From assembly GCA_964348795.1 (NCBI GenBank), contig CAYGDY010000009.1, positions 1-64,000 of the forward strand: a DNA stretch of 64,000 bases, in the 5' to 3' direction. Positions 1 through 8,600 of the stretch are shown in pieces; position 1 is the stretch's first letter, and the number at the start of each line of letters is the position of its first letter. A program made the position numbers and the translations under genes. The stretch comes from JADLAT01 sp964348795. Lineage in GTDB: Bacteria > Pseudomonadota > Alphaproteobacteria > Micavibrionales > Micavibrionaceae. The notes under the pieces were generated by a model. It had not been told where the DNA came from, made no database searches, and saw only the letters and a list, made by a program, of their open reading frames with translations.

Positions 1-2370
1 CTCGAACACGCCCCCGTAAAAACCCGTCTTACTTTCGAGCAACAATTCGGAGCCCGCCTGCCCGTCTGGATTGGTGGAATCGCGCTCGCGCTGGCCGGAT
101 TTTATCTGGTCAAATATTCCATTGACAATAACCTCCTCAGCCCGCTTGTCCGTGTCCTGCTGGGGCTTGCATTTGGATCCACCTGCCTGTTTTCCGCCTA
201 TAAAATCCGATTGAAAAACATACTGGCGGACGGATACCGTATTGCCCAATCTCTCTCCGGCGCAGGAATCGCCATCTTGTACGTGTCCGTTTTTGCGTCC
301 AGTACACTGTATCATCTGGTACCCGATATTCTGGCCTTGCTCGGGATGCTGGCCATCACAGGAACGGCTGTCGTGCTCTCCCTGCGCCACGGACCGCCGA
401 TCGCCCTGCTGGGGCTTTTGGGCGGGTTTGTCACACCCGCGCTCCTGTCCCTTGACAACGCCATCCCTACGCCGCTTCTGTTTTTGTATCTCTATTTGAT
501 TTTCAGTGGCTTGATGAGCGTAATCCAACAGAAAAAATGGTGGGGGCTGTCTCTGCCTGCACTGGCAGGCGCCTTTCTCTGGGTCATGCATTATATCACG
601 CATCAAGCCGCCCCCGATGATTCCCTGTGGATCGGGCTGTTTTTGCTGGGCGTGTGCGGCACGATCGTATGGGGGTCCCACCGCGATATGGAAGAAAGCC
701 CCTCCCTGAAAAACATCCCATGGAGTACCTGCAATATCCTCAACTACACAGGTCTGAGCGGAGCCCTTCTCCTGATGGGGCTTCTCACAGCACACACCGA
801 TTTTGGATTACTGGAGTGGGGATTCTTTGGTCTTCTGGCGCTGGGCGGAATCACGTTGGCCTCTTTCAAAGACAGGCTCTACGGCTTCGTACCATGGGTT
901 TCCATGGCGGTCAATGCCGTCATGTTCAGCGCCTGGTCCCCCTATGACACCTCATCATGGAGCCTGACACTGACGCTGTTTGCCGCGTTGTATTGTGCCA
1001 GCGGATATGTCTTGACATGGAAAAGCCAGCGCCCCGCCCTATGGACCGGATTAGCAGGCGCCACCGGCATGGGCTATGACCTTCTGGCCTATTTCAGGTT
1101 CCAGAGCATTCCCATGCCAGAGGGGCCCACGATACCCCATTTCTGGGGCATACTGGCCCTGATACTCTCAGCCTTTTTCCTTCACATGGCCCAGAAATCC
1201 CTCTCCTTTTTCCAGGGCGACACACGGAAAAAGGAAGATGTGCTGGGCCTTTGCGCGCTTCTGACAACGGCCTTTCTCTCTGTGGCCCTGACGATAGAGC
1301 TCCAGCGCGAGTTTTTATCCGTTGCCTTCGCCGGAGAAGTCTTTGCCGTGGCATGGATTGGGACCCGCCTGCCCATCAAGGCTCTGCGCCCCATCGCCCT
1401 GATCTTGTCTGGCCTTTTCGGTTTTTTATTGCTCCCGCAAATTCTTCTGCTCTGCCAGCTTACGACCTTCAGCCTTCTGGAAGTCAAACTCTCTCTCCAG
1501 CACGCTGTTCCGATTGTCAACTGGCCCGTCTTCCAGCTCGGGATTCCCGCCAGCCTGTTTTTGGGCGCAGGCTATTATCTGCGGCAAGAGCGTGATGGAA
1601 AACTCGTGCGGGGGCTTGAACTGGCCAGTCTCGGGCTCATCGCCGTGATGGGCTACTACCTGAACCGGCATGCCTTCCATGTGAGTAGCGAAATCCTGTT
1701 CAAACAGGCAGGATTTTTTGAACGCAATGTCATGAGCAATCTCTTGTATCTCTATGGACTCGCCTGCCTGTACGCTGGACGGCGCTTTGGGAGAATCGCG
1801 CTGTCATGGGGCGGTATGGGGCTTTTTGGCGTAGCCCTCTTCCGCACCTTGTATTTTGATCTCATGCTTCACAACCCGCTATGGACACATCAGATCATTC
1901 ACGGTGTGACTTTGATCAACACTCTCGCGCTGGCCTTTGGTCTGCCGCTTGTCTGGGCGGGGATCGCCAGAAAGGAATTCCTGTCTCTGGGGCAGAAAAA
2001 ACTGGCCCGCATGACGGGGATCCTCTCCTTTGCGTTTCTCTTTGCATGGATCAGTCTGATTGTCCGGCATGTGTTTCATGCACCGGATTTGAGCACCGGT
2101 TCCATGACACATACAGAGATTTACAGCTATTCCGTGGTCTGGCTGGCGCTGGGAATCGCCCTTCTGGTCACGGGGACGTGGCGGCAAAACCAGCCCGTGC
2201 GTATAGCCTCTCTGCTCATGATGATCCTGAGTGTCGCGAAAGTTTTTCTCTACGATGCCTCAGAGCTCGAAGGCCTGCTCCGCGTCTTTTCGTTCTTCGG
2301 ACTGGGGCTTTCCTTACTGGGACTCAGCTATTTTTATACCCGTTTTGTCTTTCAAAATAAAAACGCCTGA
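1..2370 (+). CDS. DUF2339 multi-pass membrane protein (5' end outside window)
   Basis: The frame is open from base 1, so the gene starts before the window; the TTG at 211 is internal. The first visible residues (FEQQFGARLPVWIGGIALAL) match the start of the DUF2339 core, in which a soluble N-terminal part leads into many membrane helices. About 790 residues are visible, nearly all hydrophobic segments of 18-22 residues separated by short loops; I estimate more than 20 helices. DUF2339 proteins are inner-membrane proteins of unknown function, sometimes linked to the envelope. No catalytic motif is visible. It ends with FQNKNA and is followed by a bidirectional terminator shared with the convergent sulfur operon. 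The family call is firm; the function is unknown. Confidence 0.85.
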   Translation, partial: LEHAPVKTRLTFEQQFGARLPVWIGGIALALAGFYLVKYSIDNNLLSPLVRVLLGLAFGSTCLFSAYKIRLKNILADGYRIAQSLSGAGIAILYVSVFASSTLYHLVPDILALLGMLAITGTAVVLSLRHGPPIALLGLLGGFVTPALLSLDNAIPTPLLFLYLYLIFSGLMSVIQQKKWWGLSLPALAGAFLWVMHYITHQAAPDDSLWIGLFLLGVCGTIVWGSHRDMEESPSLKNIPWSTCNILNYTGLSGALLLMGLLTAHTDFGLLEWGFFGLLALGGITLASFKDRLYGFVPWVSMAVNAVMFSAWSPYDTSSWSLTLTLFAALYCASGYVLTWKSQRPALWTGLAGATGMGYDLLAYFRFQSIPMPEGPTIPHFWGILALILSAFFLHMAQKSLSFFQGDTRKKEDVLGLCALLTTAFLSVALTIELQREFLSVAFAGEVFAVAWIGTRLPIKALRPIALILSGLFGFLLLPQILLLCQLTTFSLLEVKLSLQHAVPIVNWPVFQLGIPASLFLGAGYYLRQERDGKLVRGLELASLGLIAVMGYYLNRHAFHVSSEILFKQAGFFERNVMSNLLYLYGLACLYAGRRFGRIALSWGGMGLFGVALFRTLYFDLMLHNPLWTHQIIHGVTLINTLALAFGLPLVWAGIARKEFLSLGQKKLARMTGILSFAFLFAWISLIVRHVFHAPDLSTGSMTHTEIYSYSVVWLALGIALLVTGTWRQNQPVRIASLLMMILSVAKVFLYDASELEGLLRVFSFFGLGLSLLGLSYFYTRFVFQNKNA

Positions 2371-2381
2371 TACACCAGATC

Positions 2382-2423
2382 AAAGAGAGGGATCAATGCG
2401 GGAACACTGGCCCCTCTCTTTTT
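2382..2423. terminator. Bidirectional Rho-independent terminator
   Basis: AAAGAGAGGG at 2382-2391 pairs with CCCCTCTCTTTTT at 2411-2423. It has a T-run on one side and an A-run on the other, and sits between the convergent DUF2339 and sulfate-binding protein genes, so it can serve both. Confidence 0.8.
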
Positions 2424-2480
2424 CCGGAGGACACTCTGAATCGCCACCCGTTTCAGGAGGGGAAGGGAGGCGAGAAAGCG

Positions 2481-3488
2481 CTATTTAAAAATCCGGTCAA
2501 ACAGGCCACCATCATCGAAATGTTTTTTCTGCGCCGCTTTCCAGCCACCAAAATCCGCAATGGTCAGGAGCGATATGTTCTGAAATTTTCTGGAAAACTG
2601 CTCTGCCACGGCGGGGTCTGTCGGACGATAAGCATGCGTCCCGATCAGGACCTGCGCTTCCTTGCTGTACAGATACTCCAGATACGCCCGCGCCACGGCC
2701 AAAGTCCCATGCTTGGCCGCATTCTTGTCTACAACGGCAACGGGCGGCTCTGCAAGAATACTGACCGAAGGCACAACAATTTCAAACTGCCCCTTCCCGA
2801 TTTTGTCCTGCGCCAGAAACGCTTCGTTTTCCCAAGCCAGCAGGACATCCCCGATCCCGCGCTGGACAAAGGTTGTTGTTGCGCCACGTGCACCGGTATC
2901 CAGCACGGGGACATGTGCGAAGAGCTGTTTTACAAAATCCTCCGCCTTTGCCTCATCCCCGCCATTGGCCTTCAGGGCATACCCATACGCCGCGAGATAA
3001 TTCCAACGCGCCCCGCCGGACGTCTTGGGGTTGGGTGTAATCACCTGAACGCCGTCCTTTACCAGATCGCCCCAATCCCTGATCCCCTTGGGATTGCCTT
3101 TTTTGACCAGAAACACAATCGTGGATGTATAGGGCGCGCTGTTATGCGGCAATTTTTCCTGCCAGTTCGCTGGCAACAGCTTCCCCTTCTCCGCAATCGC
3201 GTCGATATCGTAGGCCAGCGCCAGCGTCACCACATCGGCCTGTAGCCCGTCGATCACGCCCCGTGCCTGTTTCCCCGATCCGCCATGGGATTGCTTGATC
3301 GTGACGTCCTGCCCTGTTTTGGCCTTCCAGTATGTGGCAAACAGGTCATTATACGCCTCGTAAAACTCCCGCGTGGGGTCATACGACACATTCAGGAGAG
3401 TCACAGGCTCCGCCGCACGGACCGGAAACACAGAAAACAGGACCACCGTTATTACAACCGTTAATACAAACACTTTCAATATTTTCAT
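2481..3488 (-). CDS. sbp: Periplasmic sulfate-binding protein (Sbp/CysP family)
   Basis: The protein is 335 aa, the usual length of the family. A signal peptide (MKILKVFVLTVVITVVLF... cleaved near VRAAEP) sends it to the periplasm. Family motifs are present: LLNVSYDPTREFYEAYN, IKQSHGGSGKQARGVIDGL and ITPNPKTSGGARWNYLAAYG, which together form the sulfate/thiosulfate pocket. It would hand sulfate to a CysTWA ABC permease. No permease gene follows: a terminator and the convergent DUF2339 gene come next, so the permease must lie elsewhere. The ATG at 3488 has an AAAGGAG ribosome site. The gene lies 32 bp after the porin gene and is last in the Rrf2-YezD-porin-sbp operon. Confidence 0.93.
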   Translation of the reverse strand: MKILKVFVLTVVITVVLFSVFPVRAAEPVTLLNVSYDPTREFYEAYNDLFATYWKAKTGQDVTIKQSHGGSGKQARGVIDGLQADVVTLALAYDIDAIAEKGKLLPANWQEKLPHNSAPYTSTIVFLVKKGNPKGIRDWGDLVKDGVQVITPNPKTSGGARWNYLAAYGYALKANGGDEAKAEDFVKQLFAHVPVLDTGARGATTTFVQRGIGDVLLAWENEAFLAQDKIGKGQFEIVVPSVSILAEPPVAVVDKNAAKHGTLAVARAYLEYLYSKEAQVLIGTHAYRPTDPAVAEQFSRKFQNISLLTIADFGGWKAAQKKHFDDGGLFDRIFK

Positions 3489-3520
3489 CGTAGGCTCCTT
3501 TGAAATGAGAGAGAGGACAT

Positions 3521-4864
3521 TCAGAAACGAAACTGGGCACGTGTAAACAACGCCTGCTCATCGGGACGATCACCGCCCGCTGTCGCGCCCCCCTCGAAAC
3601 GGGTCAGGTCGTAATCCGCCATCAGCTTCAGATTTTCATTGAGGTACCAGTTCAAACCCGCCCCATAGGACTGGGCCTTTCTGGCCGCAACAGCCGGATC
3701 GGAAAACACGGAAAACGCCGCATGATCCACATCCGTTGCGCCCACCCGTGCCGCCAGTTCCCACGCGCCGATCCCGTTTCCGGAAAAACTGAAATCCTCG
3801 GACGGCTTGACCCCGCCCTTGAAATTCGCGTCCTCCCCCGTCAGCACGTAAGAGCCCTCAACCTGCCAGGCATGATGCTGGAGCGTGGCGTGACTGACAC
3901 TCCGCGAAACCGCCTGATCGGAAACCGCATACTCGCCGAGTACCCCGACAGACCCGTAGTACCATGTGGCTTGGGGGAAGAGTCGCCAGTGTGTCCCGTC
4001 CGCATAGGTGTCACTGCGATAACGGAAGAAATCCTGTTGCCCGGGGGTTTTATAGGTCCCCAAAATCGTATTGGAGGCCGAGCCATTGCGCGCGCCATAA
4101 CTTCCCGCCAGTCCAAACCCCAGCCCCTGCAAGGCCACCGTATCAGCATTCCGAAACGGCTGGGTAAAGACCCGTGCCACAACATCTTTCTTGTCGTCGC
4201 TGTCCCCGTCCGTGTTTCCCAGATCCGGCGTACCGTTAAACAGCCCGAGCTGGTACTCCAGAACATCGGGAAGTGGATTGCCATACAGCATCACCCCAAA
4301 ATCCCGTGTCGGGGCAAGGTTCGTGGGATGACTCCGCTCAACAAAGGTCAGATCGGCGGCAGATTGCAAGCGCTCCAGCCCGATGGGGGGTTTGAATTTC
4401 CCGAACCGGAACTGTATGGAATCCGTGAGTTTGTAGTCAGCATGCGCATCATAAATCCGTGTTGTGGACCCTGCAAAATCCGGCATCAGGCGAAAAGACG
4501 CATCCCCCGCCCTGACCTCCAGAACAGGACGCAGGCGCCGCGCCAGCACATCATCCCGTCCCGTTTTATTTTCATCCTTGAAAAAATGCCGTCCATCGAC
4601 CTGCATCGTGCCGCGCAGGGTCATCTCGTATTTTTTGTCCGGAGAGGTGATTTTCAGGCCTTTTTTCCTAAATTCGACGCTGGCGGCTTTTTCTGCTGAT
4701 GCTTTGTCTTTTTCCTCCTGCACTTCCTGTTGACGCTTGAGGAGCGCCAGTTCTTCCTCCAGTTTTTGAATACGGACAGCCACGCCGGTGTCCTGCGCGA
4801 AAGCACTGGAAAGCGGGGCGGAAAAAAACGCAAAAACTGTTGTGGTTAACAAAATACGCTTCAT
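3521..4864 (-). CDS. OprO/OprP-family anion porin, probably for sulfur sources
   Basis: This 447-aa protein has a signal peptide (MKRILLTTTVFAFFSAPLSSAFA), a short coiled coil (about residues 28-55: VRIQKLEEELALLKRQQEVQ), and then a phosphate-selective-porin barrel starting near KKYEMTLRGTMQVDGRHFF. It ends in FTRAQFRF, with the C-terminal Phe recognised by the BAM complex. OprO/P porins form anion-selective outer-membrane trimers. Placed between a YezD-like protein and Sbp, this one more likely takes up sulfate or organosulfur anions than phosphate; that is inference from context. I chose ATG 4864 because AAGGAG lies 9 nt upstream; an in-frame ATG at 4873 touches that site and is unlikely. 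The frame also stays open further upstream to 4972. Confidence 0.88.
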   Translation of the reverse strand: MKRILLTTTVFAFFSAPLSSAFAQDTGVAVRIQKLEEELALLKRQQEVQEEKDKASAEKAASVEFRKKGLKITSPDKKYEMTLRGTMQVDGRHFFKDENKTGRDDVLARRLRPVLEVRAGDASFRLMPDFAGSTTRIYDAHADYKLTDSIQFRFGKFKPPIGLERLQSAADLTFVERSHPTNLAPTRDFGVMLYGNPLPDVLEYQLGLFNGTPDLGNTDGDSDDKKDVVARVFTQPFRNADTVALQGLGFGLAGSYGARNGSASNTILGTYKTPGQQDFFRYRSDTYADGTHWRLFPQATWYYGSVGVLGEYAVSDQAVSRSVSHATLQHHAWQVEGSYVLTGEDANFKGGVKPSEDFSFSGNGIGAWELAARVGATDVDHAAFSVFSDPAVAARKAQSYGAGLNWYLNENLKLMADYDLTRFEGGATAGGDRPDEQALFTRAQFRF

Positions 4865-4931
4865 AGGTTTCATCTCCTTATTAAAATTAAAGTGATGCCG
4901 CCAGTTGTCTGGTAAGCGGAAAGAATGCGGT

Positions 4932-5084
4932 TTATTTTTTCGTATCGAAACGGGTTTTTTCACACCGCGCAATCTGCACGACTTTGGAATCGTGGATCAA
5001 AACCTCGACCGCGCCGTATTGAATGCGTCCGATCGCATCCAGAATATGTTGTTCGACTTCGTTCAAATCCCGTGTCACCGTCAT
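4932..5084 (-). CDS. YezD/DUF2292-family small protein
   Basis: A 50-aa frame, easily missed because of its size. Its ATG overlaps the stop of the Rrf2 gene (ATGA), which suggests translational coupling. The sequence has the DUF2292 pattern: an amphipathic start (LNEVEQHILDAIGRIQYG), then AVEVLIHDSKVVQIARCEKT. YezD-like proteins are known from sulfur-starvation and sulfonate-uptake operons of several phyla, but their function is not established. Here it lies between the regulator and the porin and Sbp genes, which fits that association. It has a single Cys near the C-terminus and no signal peptide, so it should be cytoplasmic. Confidence 0.82.
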   Translation of the reverse strand: MTVTRDLNEVEQHILDAIGRIQYGAVEVLIHDSKVVQIARCEKTRFDTKK

Positions 5085-5524
5085 ATCATCCCTCCGTGAT
5101 CTTCATAAAAATATCCCAACGCCGTCAAATCCCTGAGGGATTTCCGGTCCAGCACATCGGCAATCGCATTGCGCACCTCCACCATGACCCTGCGGATAGC
5201 ACATTTTTTTTCGTCATGGCAATCCTCGCATTTCTGGTAAGCCGTCACGCTGGCACACCGGATCGGGGCCAAAGGCCCGTCCATCAGACGAATCACATTC
5301 CCTACCATAATCTCGTCGGGAGATTTCGCCAGAAAATACCCGCCGAAAATCCCGCGCCGGCTATCCACATAGCCCCCCTGCCGAAGCACCTGTAAAATCG
5401 TCTCCAAAAATTTCTGCGGCACATCCGCCTCCTGCGCAATCGCTTTGCTTGCCAGCATTTTTTTATCGTGCCCCGCCATGACCATCAAAGCCCGCAGAGT
5501 ATATTTTGCCTTCATGGATAGCAT
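5081..5524 (-). CDS. Rrf2-family transcriptional regulator with four cysteines
   Basis: The protein is 147 aa. The N-terminal winged helix (residues 1-66: KAKYTLRALMVMA, then VPQKFLETILQVLRQGGYV) is the Rrf2 DNA-binding fold. A dimerisation helix and a cysteine loop follow, with Cys90, Cys99, Cys102 and Cys108; other Rrf2 members (IscR, NsrR, RsrR) bind Fe-S clusters here, while CymR senses cysteine status through CysK. As first gene of a sulfur-acquisition operon it most likely represses that operon when sulfur is sufficient; ligand or cluster is inference. ATG 5524 is preferred because AGGAGAGG lies 6 nt upstream. A longer frame to 5596 would begin inside the promoter. Confidence 0.88.
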   Translation of the reverse strand: MLSMKAKYTLRALMVMAGHDKKMLASKAIAQEADVPQKFLETILQVLRQGGYVDSRRGIFGGYFLAKSPDEIMVGNVIRLMDGPLAPIRCASVTAYQKCEDCHDEKKCAIRRVMVEVRNAIADVLDRKSLRDLTALGYFYEDHGGMI

Positions 5525-5577
5525 TTGTTGCCTCTCCTGCTTTGTAAAAGCGTCTGATTTTCTAATACTATACTTAA

Positions 5578-5606
5578 TATATATGATATATATCATACTA
5601 AATCAA
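5578..5606 (-). promoter_or_regulatory. Promoter of the sulfur operon with embedded palindromic operator
   Basis: On the minus strand, TTGATT (5606-5601) and TATATA (5583-5578) are separated by 17 bp. A perfect 16-bp palindrome, TATGATATATATCATA (5582-5597), fills most of the spacer and touches the -10. The Rrf2 ATG lies about 54 nt downstream. A regulator bound here would block RNA polymerase, so Rrf2 autorepression is the simple reading. Confidence 0.65.
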
Positions 5607-5623
5607 TAGTGTTTATTCCAGAC

Positions 5624-5666
5624 AAAAAAAGAGGCCGCGGTGCGGGGCACACCGAGACCTCTCTTT
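5624..5666 (-). terminator. Terminator of the integrin-like RTX gene
   Basis: On the minus strand, GAGAGGTCTCGGTG and CACCGCGGCCTC form a stem around a short loop, followed by seven T residues (5624-5630). It lies just after the RTX stop and before the sulfur-operon promoter. Confidence 0.7.
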
Positions 5667-5693
5667 CAAGGGGAGAACGTGGAAATCCTCCCC

Positions 5694-8600
5694 CTAAACC
5701 AATAAATTTCCTGCGGTGTACAAGGCGTTTTCATCTGTGAGTCCTGTGACATTGTCCAGCACAGCGAGTTGTTGCCAGCCATATGTTGCGCCAGCGCCAT
5801 CGCGGTCCACCGCCACATTTGTATTGGCACCAACCGTTGTAAACGCCACAAAATCCGTGACCGCACTGGTCAGCGCATCATAGCCGAACAACAGATCATG
5901 CAGGTCCAGCTTGTCGCCTTGCGCCACGCTGAAGTCCTTCACATGATCCACTTTATTATCAAGCGCAGAGGCCACAAACACAAAGCTGTCAACCCCTGTC
6001 CCGCCGCCAAGTACATCCAGTCCCTTGCCGCCGGTCAGCGTGTCGTTACCCGCACCGCCCGCCAGATAATCATTCCCCAGACCGCCGGTCAGGACATCAT
6101 TCTGGCCCGAACCCGTCACCGCCTCGATACTATAGAGCGTATCGCCCTGCGCATCGCCGCCCGTATTGACATTCGTCTCCAGATTGATCGTCACGCCCGT
6201 GGCCGAACGGCTGTAGGACGCGTAATCATACCCCGCCCCGCCATCCAGCATATCTGCGCCCAGTCCACCTTGCAACGTATCACGCCCGCCCAGCCCCAGC
6301 AGAATATTGTCTGCATCGTTCCCGTACAGCGTATCGCCCCCCGTTGCCAGATCCGATCCGGTCACGTTTTCGATCGAAGACAACCCATCGCCCGCAGAAA
6401 AACCACCAGAGGTCGTCCCGTTCTTCAGATCCACCGTTACATTGCCGGTCGAGGCAGAATAATCCACCGTGTCAGCCCCCGCACCGCCGACAAAATTTTC
6501 CGGCGCCGCTGTCCCGACAAAGGTTACCCCGTCCGGAACCGGCGGATTCGCCAGAATATAAGCCTGCAACTCGGCCAGCGTCATCCCCGCCAGACCATTG
6601 AACTGGAAGCTCTCGACTTGCGCAATGTCGTTGAAGGTCACGCTGTTTGAACTATCAAAAGATATGACGTTCCCGACAATCAACGCATTCGAGGCTTGCC
6701 AGACCGCATCGAACACCACCGTGTCCACACCACCGCCTGCCAGCTCCGTCACCGTGTCCTTGCCGGACCCAAAGAGATAGGTGTCGTTTCCACTCCCACC
6801 CGTCAAGCCGTCATGGCCCGTACCGCCCTCCAGCGTGTCGTTGCCGTTCCCCCCATTGAGCGTATCCAGACCTGCTCCACCCTTGAGCGTATCATTGCCG
6901 CTCCCGCCGACCAGAAACTCGTTCCCGCCCGCGCCCGTGATCACATCGTCCTTCGACGAACCCGTGACCGCCTCGACATTGTACAGCACATCGCCCGCCG
7001 CATCGCCGCCCGTATTCACATTGGTCGCCAAATTCACACTCACACCCAGAGCCGAACGGGTATAGGTCACGCGGTCAAAGCCCGCGCCCGCATCAATCGT
7101 GTCAGCCCCCGCACCGCCTTCCAGCACATCATTGCCACCCAGTCCCAGAAGAACATTCGCCTGCGCATCGCCGTAAATCGTGTCCGCAAAGTTGGAGCCC
7201 GTGACATCCTCGATTGACACCAGAACATCGCCCAGAGCATCACCACCCAAAGCCGTGCCATTGAGCAGATCAATCACCACACCCGCACCGGATGCACTGT
7301 AATCCGCCGTGTCCTCGTCCAAGCCACCATCCAGATGATCGGAACCATGCCCGCCCGACAAGGTATCCTTGCCAGAGTCCCCGTTCAAATCATCGTCACC
7401 ATCCGCGCCATAAAGAGAGTCGTCCCCGTCATGTCCCGAGATATAATTTGCGGCTTCATTGCCGTTGATTGCATCATCGCCATGACCGCCATGGGCATCT
7501 TCGATCACCGTGACCGTAGCCGCGCTCAGACCCGCCACAATCGCATTGATCACGTTGGAGCTGTTGGCTGTCAACGTCACAACCGTTCCACGTCCGATAT
7601 CGGTCACCAGCGTCTGGTAAGCAGATTCCACGCCCCCCGCAATTGCAAAAATCGGAATGATATTGGCCGCTTCCAAAGCCGCTTTCAACTGGGAGACCAT
7701 AGGGTAGTCCTCTCCCGTACCAGGAATAACACCATCCAGAATCGCATCACCGTTGTTGGGCGTTGTGATTCCTGCCACAGCACCGTCACCGGCCTTGTGG
7801 AACGGCGCGTCTGTAAAGAGCACCACAAACCGCGCCGAGTCTGCACGGAAACCCACTTCCCCTGTCCGCAGGGCCAGTTGCATCAGCGCCTCGATCTGGG
7901 ATTCCGGCGCATCCACACCGTTGCGGGTTGCCATGGCGGTATAGACCGCTGTCAATTCAGCCGCATCGTTAGTAATAGGCAGGAGCGTATTGTAGACCCA
8001 CTCCCCTGCCGCCCCGAACGGATTGACAGGTTTATCAATAAAACTGGAGGAACCAAACATGCTGTTGGCCTGCACGGTCTGTAACGCCGAGACAATATTG
8101 GGCACCAGCGCTTTCACACTGGCAATATCATCCGCAAAGGAACCCGAAAGATCCTGCAGGAACTGTACATCGAGCGGCGCAAAGGTTGTCCCGCCATTCC
8201 CCAGATACACATCATGATCCTCGATATGACTGACAGAATCACCGCTGAGATCAATGGTGCAATCCGCAACAGAATCACTAGCATCCAGTGTGTCATGCCC
8301 AAGGAAATCCTCGATTTCCACTTCACCGCCATCAACCTTGTACGTATCATCGCCTTCACCGCCGGAGAGCAGATCATGCCCCGCCGAGGAATGAAGCGTA
8401 TCATCGCCGCCACCGCCAATCACCGTGTCATCACCCGCGCCACCGTCCAGCGTATCATCGCCGAATTCACCGGAAATGGTATTGTTGCCGCTGTTGCCTG
8501 TCAGGTTATGTGCGGCGCCTGTAATATGCGCCGATTCAATATTTTCAGACAACACATAATCGAAATTCACAATAACCGTATCGGTCCCGCCGCCGGCCCC

